In this document: piece after piece, positions 19,155 through 27,847 of the stretch | Numbering within the stretch: position 1 is the first letter of the stretch | Layout: each line of letters starts with the position of its first letter | Source of the DNA: Gemmatimonadota bacterium | Lineage (GTDB): Bacteria > Gemmatimonadota > Gemmatimonadetes > Gemmatimonadales > Gemmatimonadaceae | NCBI GenBank assembly: GCA_040388625.1 | Contig: JAZKBK010000001.1 | Coordinates: forward strand, 620,001-684,000 | DNA: 64,000 bases | Direction of reading: 5' to 3' | Made by a program: the position numbers and the translations under genes | Notes under the pieces: generated by a model | The model's database searches: none | What the model was told of the DNA's origin: nothing | Seen by the model: the letters and a program-made list of their open reading frames with translations, nothing else

Positions 19155-22093
19155 TAGCTCCCCTGCCCGCCTCCACTCTGGCGGCCGGAATAATTCTCGA
19201 AGCGGGTGTACTGCCGATTGAAGAACAACGTGACGTTGCCCGTCGGGCCGTTGCGCTGCTTTCCAATAATTACCTCGGCGAGTCCCTGCGAGGTTTTCCC
19301 ATCCTTGTCCGGCACGCTCGGATCCTTGCCTTCGAGAACGTCGTAATACTCCTGCCGGTAGAGGAACATGACGACGTCGGCGTCCTGCTCGATGGCACCC
19401 GACTCACGCAGATCGGATAGTTGCGGGCGCTTGTTGTCGCCCGCTCGCTGCTCCGGCGCACGACTCAGCTGAGACAACGCAATGACCGGTACGCGCAGCT
19501 CGCGCGCGAGTGCCTTGAGCGAGCGCGATATGGTGCTGATCTCCTGCTGTCGATTCTCCGATGACGCGGGTCCCTGCATCAATTGAAGGTAGTCGACGAC
19601 GATCATGCCAATGTCGTTCTCGGCCTTGAGTCGTCGCGCCTTGGATCGCATCTCGAGCAGTGAGATCGCTGGCGTGTCGTCGATCCAGACAGGCGCCTGG
19701 CTCAAGAGGCCAGCAGCGCGTCCGAGCTGAACGAACTCGTCATCGCGCAGCTTTCCCTTGCGCAGTCGCTGCGCATCGACGCGCGCTTCGCTGGTGAGCA
19801 TGCGTTGCAGCAGCGATTGCTTGCTCATCTCGAGCGAGAAGAACGCAACGGGCGTCTTGGCGTCGAGTGCTGCATTCTGCGCGATGTTGAGGACGAAGGC
19901 AGTATTATGTACGCAGATGTCGTTCGCGACAAAGTTGTGCGTGTCGGGAATCGTGAGGTCATAGACCTGCTTCATTCCGACCGGCTCGATCGAAACAATT
20001 TCGTCCCAGTAAACGTCACTCTCGGCCAACGCTGTCAAGTGCTCATCCGCGAGAGGCCTTGCGAGTGTCGCAAGCCGATCGCGCGACAGCGATCGCGTGC
20101 CGACGTGCATGTTCGTGTGCCCCGCGGCTCCGGCACGCCTCGCGAGTGACGCCCAGGATTCGGTATGCTTAGCGTTGCTGATGCGGGACCAGATCGCTCT
20201 GGGTATGAGGTCCGGGTTGGTCTGGTAACGCCGCCTGCGTACTGCGGCGACAGCACGTCCCAGTTGCTCTTCCTTGCCGAACATTCCGATCTCAGCGGCA
20301 AAACGCTCGATTGCGCGCGCGTCGGTGATATCGATCTGCCAGGCCTCTCGTCTCTCATCGAGGTACTTCACCTTTCTGCGACGAAGCGCCGCGATCACTC
20401 CAAAGCGAAGCAGCAGATGCTGAACCTGGCGCGCCATGCGCTCGCTCGCGGAAGTGTAGCCGAGCTGCGCCTGTCCCGATGCAAGCACGGTGGCCCATCC
20501 GTCTGTCGCAAAGAGCCGGTTCAGGAACAGTGAAACCTGCTCCTTCGGTAGCGTGAATACCATTCGTGGGATGTGCTTGCTGGACGCGTCGGCGCCATAA
20601 ATCCCGAGATCGCAAAGCCGCCGTGTGAGGGCATTCGGAACTCTCGCATGAAGCGCGGCGACACCAGCCGGCGCAAGATCGGCGGGCTCCGCTCCCACAA
20701 ATTCACACAGATCGGAGAACAGATCGCCCGACGGCGCTCCGTTGCCGGTTTTCCAGTTCGAAACTGAAGCCGCGCTCACGCCCAGCCTGGCGGCCACGCT
20801 CGTTCCTGATTGCCCGCCTGCCTGCATCGCCACGGTGAGCCGCTGAGAGAACGCCGCGCGCGCGCCAAGTGTCGCCGCGGAATCACGCCGAACCCGAACC
20901 GTCGGCGTGCGATTCGATGACGCGCAATTGCTGACGGTCACACCTCCGAATTCGCCCACTGCATCGCCAAAGTCGCGCAACAGTACCGGATTGGAGTTTG
21001 TGAACCGCGGCGGGCCACCGGTAATGGTTCCGTCGCCCAGCAGGTAGCCAAGAAGCTTCACTTCGCACGGCCGCGCTGCCTTGGTGCCGAACACGCCGAT
21101 TTCACGCGGAACAGCGATGGAATCACCCTCCGCGAGCTCGCCGAGCGGCTGCCAGCCGGTGATCGTGCGGAAAGGATGCGTAATGGTCGTTTCGATGCTG
21201 CGACCAAGGCGCGTCGTCACGCGGAATACCGGCTTCATTCCGTCATCGACGTAAGCCGATGGTTCCACCAGGCCGAACTTCCAGCGCGAGTCGTCCAGTG
21301 TGAGCATCCTCTGGCGAGTGCCCTTGAATATCGCCTCGATCGTCTCGACGCTTCCGTCCTCCAGCACGATCTCGGAATCGTGCGCGAGGCACTTCCCCAT
21401 TGACGGCCTTGCCGCGATGATCACCAGCTCCGACGGCTGGAATCCAGCCGTGAGCTCATCCAGATCATGGAACCCGCTCGACACGCCTGTAACGGACTCG
21501 CCCGCGAGATGAAGCTGCTCGATGCGCTCCATCGCTTCGTACATCAACTCCTTGACGCGCGTGAAGCCTTCGGTGCCGCGGCTCTGGTTCACCTCGAAGA
21601 TGCTGTGCTCCGCGGCGTCGAGCAGTTCGGCAGCGGGGAGCGCAGAATCAAATGCCTCGCTCACGATTGCAGTCGACACTTCGATCAGCCGTCGACGCAG
21701 CGCCTTCTCGCGCACGATCTTCGCGTGGTATTCCACGTTCGCCGCAGTCGGAACGACGTCGACGAGATAGGCGATGTACTCACGGCCGCCGGCGGCTTCC
21801 AGCTCGTTCTTGCGCGAGAGTTCTTCCGTCAGCGTGAGTGGATCGATTACCTCGCCGCGCTCAGACAGCGCGAGCATCGCACGAAACACGCGACGATGCG
21901 ACTCGCGATAGAACATCGATTCGTCGACATACTCCGTCGCGCGCAGCAACGCCTCGGCGTCGAGCAGCATCGCCGACAAGACCGCCTGTTCGGCGGCTTC
22001 GGAGTATGGCGGCGTCCGGTCGCGATACGGATCGCGGCCGGCGCTCAATTCATGACTTCGCGGAGTCGAGTACGTGTCTAGCGAGCTTGACAT
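19154..22093 (-). CDS. dnaB: replicative DNA helicase DnaB with an in-frame intein
   Basis: This 979-residue precursor is a normal DnaB of about 483 residues once a 496-residue intein is removed. DnaB sequence runs 1-234 (TPPYSEAAEQAVLSAMLLD opening, N-terminal primase-interacting domain, linker) and stops inside the Walker A motif at ARPSMGK. It resumes at residue 731 with TAFVLNIAQN and continues through ATPase motifs FFSLEMSK, DDTP, VVDYLQLM, and SQLSRAPEQR to LRESGAIEQDADVVMFLYR. Protein splicing is therefore required to rebuild the P-loop. The first 44 bases overlap the end of the uracil-DNA glycosylase gene. Confidence 0.96.
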   Translation of the reverse strand: MSSSLDTYSTPRSHELSAGRDPYRDRTPPYSEAAEQAVLSAMLLDAEALLRATEYVDESMFYRESHRRVFRAMLALSERGEVIDPLTLTEELSRKNELEAAGGREYIAYLVDVVPTAANVEYHAKIVREKALRRRLIEVSTAIVSEAFDSALPAAELLDAAEHSIFEVNQSRGTEGFTRVKELMYEAMERIEQLHLAGESVTGVSSGFHDLDELTAGFQPSELVIIAARPSMGKCLAHDSEIVLEDGSVETIEAIFKGTRQRMLTLDDSRWKFGLVEPSAYVDDGMKPVFRVTTRLGRSIETTITHPFRTITGWQPLGELAEGDSIAVPREIGVFGTKAARPCEVKLLGYLLGDGTITGGPPRFTNSNPVLLRDFGDAVGEFGGVTVSNCASSNRTPTVRVRRDSAATLGARAAFSQRLTVAMQAGGQSGTSVAARLGVSAASVSNWKTGNGAPSGDLFSDLCEFVGAEPADLAPAGVAALHARVPNALTRRLCDLGIYGADASSKHIPRMVFTLPKEQVSLFLNRLFATDGWATVLASGQAQLGYTSASERMARQVQHLLLRFGVIAALRRRKVKYLDERREAWQIDITDARAIERFAAEIGMFGKEEQLGRAVAAVRRRRYQTNPDLIPRAIWSRISNAKHTESWASLARRAGAAGHTNMHVGTRSLSRDRLATLARPLADEHLTALAESDVYWDEIVSIEPVGMKQVYDLTIPDTHNFVANDICVHNTAFVLNIAQNAALDAKTPVAFFSLEMSKQSLLQRMLTSEARVDAQRLRKGKLRDDEFVQLGRAAGLLSQAPVWIDDTPAISLLEMRSKARRLKAENDIGMIVVDYLQLMQGPASSENRQQEISTISRSLKALARELRVPVIALSQLSRAPEQRAGDNKRPQLSDLRESGAIEQDADVVMFLYRQEYYDVLEGKDPSVPDKDGKTSQGLAEVIIGKQRNGPTGNVTLFFNRQYTRFENYSGRQSGGGQGS
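19904..21391 (-). other. DnaB intein with LAGLIDADG endonuclease and embedded helix-turn-helix
   Basis: The intein spans residues 235-730 of the DnaB precursor. It begins CLAHDSEIVLEDG (nucleophile Cys1), has block B TITHPF (intein residues 69-74), and ends VYDLTIPDTHNFVAND followed by ICVHN with the penultimate His and terminal Asn; the next extein residue is Thr. All splicing residues are present. Between the splicing halves are two LAGLIDADG-type motifs, LLGYLLGDG (113-121) and FLNRLFATDG (289-298). Between those is SVAARLGVSAASVSNWKTG (198-216), which reads as a Cro/XRE-like helix-turn-helix. The endonuclease acidic residues (Asp120, Asp297) are kept, so homing may be active. Confidence 0.93.
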
Positions 22094-23018
22094 CTTCCCA
22101 GGTTGGTCGCTTCCAGGCGGGGTTTCTCAGTAACGCGGCGGGGTGATATGTGACGATGAGCGGAATTCCATAATACCGGTGCACGGCACCGCGGAGCTTG
22201 CCAATCGGCGTCTTTGTCTCCAGTAGAGTTTGCGCCGCGAACGTCCCGAGCGCCAGAATCACTTTCGGCTTGATCATCTGTATCTGGCGTACCAGATAGG
22301 GACTGCAAGCCTCCACTTCGTTCGGCGCCGGATTGCGGTTTCCCGGGGGACGGTGCTTCAAAACGTTGGTGATGAACACCTGATCGCGGGTCAGGTCGAT
22401 GGCCGCAAGAATCTTTGTGAGGAGCCCTCCGGCCTGCCCCACGAACGGTTGTCCGGTCTCATCCTCGTTCGCGCCAGGAGCCTCGCCCACGCACATGAGC
22501 TCGGCGCTCTGGTCGCCGGTGCCGGGCACGGCATGCTTGGCGGTCTTGTACAGCGGGCAGCGGGTACACTCCTCGATCAGCGTGGCCAGAGAGTTGATCG
22601 ATCTGACGCTGTGAAAGGGATTCTGCTCGAACAACGTCCCGTTGGCATTCCCTACAACCAAGCCCTGCTTCTCCGTCTTCATCGCATCTTCCCCCGTCCC
22701 GGATTGCGTCCGATCGCCGGCTGCATTCCGCGACTCCTCATGCACTTCCGGGACCCGATCCGCAACACGCGCAGGTGCAACAGGCACTGGGTCACGCTGC
22801 ACCGCGGGCGGAGCCACGCGAGGTGCTGTGCGCGACTCCAGCGGGCGCGTGGTCTGCTGCGGACGCGATGCCTGCGACGACCTTGCGGGCGCCGCAGGTC
22901 GCAGCTTGTCGATCGCGCTCAACGCCTCGTCGATGCTCATGCTGTCGAGTACGAACTCCGATTCGCCCAGCTCGCGACGCTGCTCGAGATACGCCCGCAG
23001 CCGCTCCCTACCGTCCAT
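22050..23018 (-). CDS. uracil-DNA glycosylase, Fe-S family (type 4-like) with long N-terminal extension
   Basis: This 322-residue protein removes uracil from DNA. The glycosylase domain lies at about 140-320: CTRCPLYKTAKHAVPG (cluster Cys 151 and 154), GEAPGANEDETGQPFVGQAG (catalytic loop), NVLKHRPPGNRNP, C238 in EACSPYL, and VTYHPAALLR with the leaving-group His. A fourth cluster cysteine is not obvious; C176 is the only other Cys in the domain. The first 135 residues are Pro/Ala/Arg-rich after a short helical start (RERLRAYLEQRRELGE) and have no counterpart in the usual 200-residue enzymes. It overlaps coaBC by 11 bases and dnaB by 44. Confidence 0.92.
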   Translation of the reverse strand: MDGRERLRAYLEQRRELGESEFVLDSMSIDEALSAIDKLRPAAPARSSQASRPQQTTRPLESRTAPRVAPPAVQRDPVPVAPARVADRVPEVHEESRNAAGDRTQSGTGEDAMKTEKQGLVVGNANGTLFEQNPFHSVRSINSLATLIEECTRCPLYKTAKHAVPGTGDQSAELMCVGEAPGANEDETGQPFVGQAGGLLTKILAAIDLTRDQVFITNVLKHRPPGNRNPAPNEVEACSPYLVRQIQMIKPKVILALGTFAAQTLLETKTPIGKLRGAVHRYYGIPLIVTYHPAALLRNPAWKRPTWEDVKLARHVLDSAKS

Positions 23019-24210
23019 TCAACAACACCTCGATTCTGTCGAGCAATGACTCCGCAACGTCGTCCTTGGACATGAGCGGAAGAACCTCCTCTCCATTCAC
23101 CGACAGAAAAGTCACGCGATTCGTATCCGCGCCGAATCCCTCGCCCGCGACGCCGGCGCGGTTCGCAACGATCATGTCGAGCTGCTTGGCGGCAAGCTTC
23201 GCGCGCGCATTCTCGACCACTGATTGTGTCTCCAGCGCAAATCCAACGGTCACGAGCTTTGCGGGCCGGCTTGCGATGATCGACGCGAGGATGTCTGTGG
23301 TCGCAGTCAGCGGAATCGACGATGGCGCCTGTGCCTTCTTGATCTTCTCCGCCGCAACTTCCGCGGGACGAAAATCGGCGGGAGCGGCGGCCATGATCAA
23401 CGCGTCCGCATTTTTTATCGCGACGCTCACGGAAGATGACATCTCCGCTGTGCTCGAGACGCGTACGACCTGCACGCCAGTGGGAATCGGGACCTCGACC
23501 GCGCCTGCGATCAGTGTCACGTCCGCGCCACGCGCCCACGCTGCGCGGGCAATCGCGATGCCCATTCGCCCGCTGCTGTGATTGGAGATGAACCGCACGG
23601 GGTCGATCGCCTCGCGCGTCGACCCGGCGGTTACGACGATGTGCTTGCCCGCGAGTGCAGATCCGCCGCGCAACGCACGCTCGACGTACGCAGCGATCGC
23701 TTCCGGCTCGGGCATGCGACCAGGACCTTCACCTTCATCGAACGCGAGCGGGCCGGTTGCCGGCTCGATCACATCGTAGCCTATCTCACGCAGGTGCTCG
23801 GCGTTCAGCACTGTCTGCCTGTGTGACCACATCCTGTCGTTCATGGCCGGCACGATCAGTACGGGACAGCGCGCCGCGAGCAGCATTGCAGAGAGAAGAT
23901 CATCTGCGCGCCCGTGCGCCGCACGCGCGAGGAAATCGGCTGTGGCTGGCGCCACGACGATGACTTGCGCTTCGCGCGCCAATCGAATGTGCGCGAGCGC
24001 CTCACCCGATTCGAACAGATCGCTGTGCACGCGGCGTCCAGTCACGCCCTCGAACGTTACGGCGCCCACGAACTGCTGGGCGCCGCGGGTCATGACCACG
24101 TCGACTTCGGCTCCGTCCTGCGCCAGAAGGCGCGCCAGCGTTACCGACTTGTAGCTGGCGATCCCTCCGGTGACGCCGAGTACGACGCGCCGCCCCCGGA
24201 TGTCGCGCAG
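23008..24210 (-). CDS. coaBC: bifunctional phosphopantothenoylcysteine decarboxylase/synthetase, probable CTG start
   Basis: This protein condenses phosphopantothenate with cysteine and decarboxylates the product in coenzyme A synthesis. The CoaC flavin domain has RRVVLGVTGGIASYKSV and VIVVAPATADFLARAAHG, PAMNDRMW, and the CoaB half has VVTAGSTREAIDPVRFISNHSSG and KIKKA. The frame has no ATG, GTG or TTG before residue 38, yet the essential N-terminal VTGGIASYK lies upstream of that point. The first plausible codon is CTG at 24210, 5 bases after a perfect AGGAG. Starting there gives 400 residues, the normal family length. An annotation that starts at GTG 24099 would lose the first beta strand and flavin site. 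Confidence 0.9.
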   Translation of the reverse strand: MRDIRGRRVVLGVTGGIASYKSVTLARLLAQDGAEVDVVMTRGAQQFVGAVTFEGVTGRRVHSDLFESGEALAHIRLAREAQVIVVAPATADFLARAAHGRADDLLSAMLLAARCPVLIVPAMNDRMWSHRQTVLNAEHLREIGYDVIEPATGPLAFDEGEGPGRMPEPEAIAAYVERALRGGSALAGKHIVVTAGSTREAIDPVRFISNHSSGRMGIAIARAAWARGADVTLIAGAVEVPIPTGVQVVRVSSTAEMSSSVSVAIKNADALIMAAAPADFRPAEVAAEKIKKAQAPSSIPLTATTDILASIIASRPAKLVTVGFALETQSVVENARAKLAAKQLDMIVANRAGVAGEGFGADTNRVTFLSVNGEEVLPLMSKDDVAESLLDRIEVLLNGR

Positions 24211-24212
24211 TG

Positions 24213-24422
24213 CTACTCCTGCCGGCGGCGGGGAACTACGTGGTAATCGATCTCGCCACCAGCCAGCTCGTCGAGCGCACGCGTGGTGAGCTTCTTCTCG
24301 CCCGGCGCCGAGCGGTCGCGCGGGAACTCGTTGAGAACGCGCGCAAACTTGGCCGCGACGAGAACGCCGAGGTACTTGTTCGTCGCGTGTGCAGCGACGT
24401 CATCAGGTGTATAGACTCTCAT
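24213..24422 (-). CDS. rpoZ: RNA polymerase omega subunit
   Basis: A 69-residue protein begins MRVYTPDDVAAHATNKYLGVLVAAKFARVLNEF, the conserved omega core that wraps the beta-prime C-terminus. KKLTTRALDELAGGEIDYH matches the second conserved region. It sits in the gmk-rpoZ-coaBC order seen in many bacteria. Its last codons carry the ribosome site of coaBC. Confidence 0.9.
   Translation of the reverse strand: MRVYTPDDVAAHATNKYLGVLVAAKFARVLNEFPRDRSAPGEKKLTTRALDELAGGEIDYHVVPRRRQE
24215..24219 (-). promoter_or_regulatory. ribosome binding site deciding the coaBC CTG start
   Basis: AGGAG on the complement lies inside the last codons of rpoZ, 5 bases before CTG 24210. No canonical start codon lies in the same frame near it, so it supports CTG initiation of coaBC. 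Confidence 0.6.
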
Positions 24423-24434
24423 TTACAGACTCTC

Positions 24435-25070
24435 CTAAAAATGAAGCAGCTCCGCCTTGAGGGCGGAAACCGTCTCAGCCGCGATGCGTGCACTCTGGGG
24501 TGAATTCACCCGCTTGAGGCATTCCGCATCGATGATGCACGAAACCTGTGCGACTGCGCGCTCCAACTGGTCGTTGACCACGACGTATTCGAACTCGCCA
24601 ATCACCCCGATCTCGCCGATGGCGTCGCGCAACCGCGTCGCTATCGTCGCACTGTCCTCCGTACCGCGGTCCTTCAATCTCGCCAGCAAAGCTTCGCCCG
24701 ATGGCGGCAGAACGAAGATCCGAACAGCGTCAGGGAACGACGCGGAGAACTGCATCGCGCCCTGAACGTCTATGTCCATCACCACGTTGCGGTTGGAAGC
24801 CACAACCCGCTCCACCTCCCGCCGCAACGTCCCGTACATGTTGCCGTGCACTCGTGCGTACTCCGCGAACTCACCATTCTGGACCGCCTGCTCGAACTGG
24901 CCGGTGCTCAGAAAGTGATACGCGACTCCGTCAACCTCACCCGGCCGTGGCGTGCGCGTGGTCGCCGATACCGAGTATCCAACATCCTTCCTTACTTCGA
25001 GCAACCGCCTCGCGATCGTGGTCTTGCCCGCGCCTGAGGGCGCGGAAAGAATGACCGGGAAACACTTCAC
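24435..25070 (-). CDS. gmk: guanylate kinase
   Basis: This 211-residue enzyme phosphorylates GMP to GDP. It has the P-loop SAPSGAGKTT at residues 9-18, the GMP-binding SVSATTRTPRPGEVDGVAYHFLS, and VVMDIDVQGAMQ; the lid contains RLKDRGTEDSATIATRL. It begins at a GTG overlapping the yicC stop by 4 bases. The yicC-gmk-rpoZ order is widely conserved. Confidence 0.96.
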   Translation of the reverse strand: MKCFPVILSAPSGAGKTTIARRLLEVRKDVGYSVSATTRTPRPGEVDGVAYHFLSTGQFEQAVQNGEFAEYARVHGNMYGTLRREVERVVASNRNVVMDIDVQGAMQFSASFPDAVRIFVLPPSGEALLARLKDRGTEDSATIATRLRDAIGEIGVIGEFEYVVVNDQLERAVAQVSCIIDAECLKRVNSPQSARIAAETVSALKAELLHF

Positions 25071-25957
25071 TCGACGTTCTCACTCTGCTCGCGCAACCGC
25101 TCGAGCTCTTCCTTGATCGCGACGACGTCGGTCAGAATCGCCGCATCGCTCGCCTTGCTCCCTGTGGTGTTTGCCTCGCGCAGCATTTCCTGAATCAGAA
25201 AGCCAAGTCGCTTGCCGACACCAGCGTCACGCTGTTCGCGGAGAGCCGCGCGGAACGCTGCGATGTGCGCGCCGAACCGGTTGAGCTCTTCCGACACATC
25301 CATGCGATCCGCGAGAATCGCGATCTCCTGCGCCAGTCGCTGCGGATCCACCGCGACGCCGGCGGCCAACTCTGCAACCGCTGTCTGCAACCGGTTGCGC
25401 TGCTCGATCAATCTTGCCGGTGCCCGCTCGCGGATCCGTGCGAGCGCATCCTCGATGATTCGCAGGTGCTCGTGCAGAAACTCCGAGATCCGTGCACCTT
25501 CCGCATCACGCATTCCGTCCAGTCCATTCGCGGCGTCGTGCACGATTGCCAGCAGCTGATCGACGTTTCCATCCCCCGCCTCGCCCTCGCCGCTCTCGTC
25601 TCCCGCCGCGGAAATCACGTCGGGAAGCCGCATCACGGTCGCAACGTCGACGTCGCCCGCCAGACCCAGCCGATCCTTCAATGCCCGAAGCTGCTGTACG
25701 TACGAAGCGACCCGCTCCTCGTCGATCGCCAGCGCCCTATCGCCTTCCCGCTCGACCCGCGCCGTCAGCGACACGTGCCCGCGGCTGAACCGCTTGCGCA
25801 GCGCCTCGCGTACGTCGCTCTCCCAGCGCGCCATTGCGCTCGGAAGCTTTATGGATGGATTGAAGAAACGATGGTTGACCGCGCGGATCTCGACGGAGAC
25901 GCGCTGCGCGCCAACCGTCCCGTCAGCGATCCCGAAACCGGTCATGCTCGTGATCAT
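25067..25957 (-). CDS. yicC: YicC-family endoribonuclease
   Basis: This 296-residue protein begins MITSMTGFGIADG and has the family's VEIRAVNHRFFNPSIKLP. The C-terminal region includes FLIQEMLREANTTGSKASD, which ends this family. YicC/YloC proteins are RNA endonucleases. It is the first gene of the long run ending at aroE. About 60 bases separate it from the receptor-like gene upstream. Confidence 0.93.
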   Translation of the reverse strand: MITSMTGFGIADGTVGAQRVSVEIRAVNHRFFNPSIKLPSAMARWESDVREALRKRFSRGHVSLTARVEREGDRALAIDEERVASYVQQLRALKDRLGLAGDVDVATVMRLPDVISAAGDESGEGEAGDGNVDQLLAIVHDAANGLDGMRDAEGARISEFLHEHLRIIEDALARIRERAPARLIEQRNRLQTAVAELAAGVAVDPQRLAQEIAILADRMDVSEELNRFGAHIAAFRAALREQRDAGVGKRLGFLIQEMLREANTTGSKASDAAILTDVVAIKEELERLREQSENVE

Positions 25958-26017
25958 GTGCAGCCTACTAAGTTATTGCAGCGCAACGACTTTGTCAAAT
26001 TTCGGGGAGTCGTCCGA

Positions 26018-27847
26018 TCAGTTGAAGAAGTACCACCGCACCCCGTACACGTTCACCGGCCGCGGCATCAGATAACCCGGCACCTGGTCGTAAATCGCGC
26101 CCACCACATTTCGCCGCTGGAAGGACAGCACACCGCGCAAGATCCGGAGCTCCACCAGCACCGAGAACACCCGGCTCGACATCGCCAGCCTGTCCGTTCC
26201 GTCCGATTGAGGAAATGCCGCCGAGCTGCGGTAGTCCATTCCGGGCTGGATCAGGAACGAGAAATTCCGGTTCGGAAAGCGCGACAGCCACTCGGTGTAG
26301 TACCGGATGTCCGCGTGTGCCTCGGTCTGCGGCGTGTACGCGGCCACGTTCTGCCAGTGAGTAACGGTCGCGTCAGCGCTGAGGCCGCCGAAGATCGGCC
26401 CGTGCACGCCAGCAATGCTTCCGGTCTGCCGCCCGACCGCCCGCGCGACGAACGCCGTGTCCCACTGGGCCGACGGGACGAGCAACGCGGTGTCCCGCGT
26501 TACGACGCCGCCAGTAAGCCAAAGGCCGCCCGGCAGTACTCGCAGCCCCGCCTCGAAACGTCCGCTCCGTGAATCCGGCTGCCTTATAAAGCCGATCGCG
26601 GGAGTGCCGAACGCGGTGCGCTGGCCAACGTAGCCGAGCAGCGATATGAAGGGCAGCGGGGTGAGTCGCGCACCACCTTCCACGCGCGTCAATCCGGAAT
26701 ACTCGTCACGCTCGGCCATCGCACTCAGCGACAGGAAAGTGTGGGTGAGATCGAACGTCGCGCTGGGCGAGTTGTATCCCTTGCCGAGCCGCGTTCGGTA
26801 GCGCTCGATGAGTCTGAGACGCCCTCCGGCCGCGTCCATCCCGAGCGTCGCCACGTACTGCGTGGCGGACGCGAGCGAGTCGACGGTATCCGGCGCGAAC
26901 CCGTACTGACGTGCAGTGGTCGAGTCGTAGTGCGGACTGTTCTCCTTGAGAATCTGCGTCGACGCGACGAGTTGGAGAAATGGTCCACTCCCTTCGCGGC
27001 CGATCGCGGCGCGAAGATACCCGATGGTGTTGGCAGAGCGATACCCCGGTAGATCCGGACCAAAACCGAAGCGCCCTGTAACCGTGCGTGTGTCGTTGCT
27101 GCGAATTGCGGTCGCATCGAGACTCCAGGAACGGTGCGCGATGCCGTATCGCACCATTCCACCGAAGTCCTGGCCGCCTCCGCCGTTACGAAGATCTGTA
27201 ACGCCAAACTGCTGCAACGCGACCTGCAGACCAGCACCGTTGTAGAAGCGCTTGCCGTAGTACGCGCGATACAGATTGGTATTCAGATCACCCGTGAGCG
27301 CGTCGACGCGCGTGTAGGGTGTGGTCTGATCGTACTCCCACGTGCGCATGTCGATGCGCAATCCGTTGGCGCCGCGCGCGAGCGAAACTTTCTCCAGCGT
27401 CCAGAGTGGAACGGAATGCAGATCCGGCGCAACGCCGTTACGCGGTTCCAGGTCGTCGCGCTCGATGCCGTCGAGGAATACGCGCACGCGACTGAAGTCG
27501 CCGCCGAACGCAGTTGCCTGCGGTGCCGCGAGCCAGCCCGTGCGAAAGGTGGTGAATCCCGGGACGCGATCCAGCAGGTCACCGAGTGTGAGCGCACCTG
27601 TCGCGAAGAGCGCATCACGATCGTACGTGAACGCCTGCCCGATCTCGAGCGACGGCATTACATCGTCCCGGCCGAAGGGCGCCTGCACGCTATCGGCGTG
27701 CTGCGGCTTGGGTGGCGCATCTTCCGGGGCGTTGCGGACGGTGTCGCGTGGAAGCCCCTGTGCGTCAGCGCTGACCGCGGGGACAGCAGCCATCGTCGCG
27801 ATGCACGCCGTTGCAATCAGCGCGCACCGCGCGAGGCGAATCGACAT
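26018..27847 (-). CDS. TonB-dependent receptor plug-domain outer-membrane protein
   Basis: This 609-residue protein has a Sec signal (LIATACIATMAAVPAVSADA). A plug-like domain follows at about 55-145: LTLGDLLDRVPGFTTFRTG, VRVFLDGIERDDLE and WTLEKVSLARGANGLRI. The rest is rich in alternating strands and Tyr/Trp, ending in YGVRWYFFN with a terminal aromatic, as outer-membrane barrels do. It is smaller than most siderophore receptors, and the barrel looks incomplete for 22 strands. I chose the start at 27847, sharing one base with the pepA stop, because it gives a signal peptide. The substrate is unknown. Confidence 0.78.
   Translation of the reverse strand: MSIRLARCALIATACIATMAAVPAVSADAQGLPRDTVRNAPEDAPPKPQHADSVQAPFGRDDVMPSLEIGQAFTYDRDALFATGALTLGDLLDRVPGFTTFRTGWLAAPQATAFGGDFSRVRVFLDGIERDDLEPRNGVAPDLHSVPLWTLEKVSLARGANGLRIDMRTWEYDQTTPYTRVDALTGDLNTNLYRAYYGKRFYNGAGLQVALQQFGVTDLRNGGGGQDFGGMVRYGIAHRSWSLDATAIRSNDTRTVTGRFGFGPDLPGYRSANTIGYLRAAIGREGSGPFLQLVASTQILKENSPHYDSTTARQYGFAPDTVDSLASATQYVATLGMDAAGGRLRLIERYRTRLGKGYNSPSATFDLTHTFLSLSAMAERDEYSGLTRVEGGARLTPLPFISLLGYVGQRTAFGTPAIGFIRQPDSRSGRFEAGLRVLPGGLWLTGGVVTRDTALLVPSAQWDTAFVARAVGRQTGSIAGVHGPIFGGLSADATVTHWQNVAAYTPQTEAHADIRYYTEWLSRFPNRNFSFLIQPGMDYRSSAAFPQSDGTDRLAMSSRVFSVLVELRILRGVLSFQRRNVVGAIYDQVPGYLMPRPVNVYGVRWYFFN

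Noticed and set aside
24435-24765. Attenuator or riboswitch before rpoZ or coaBC
   Set aside because: Intergenic space is only about a dozen bases and the genes overlap; no structured leader is possible.
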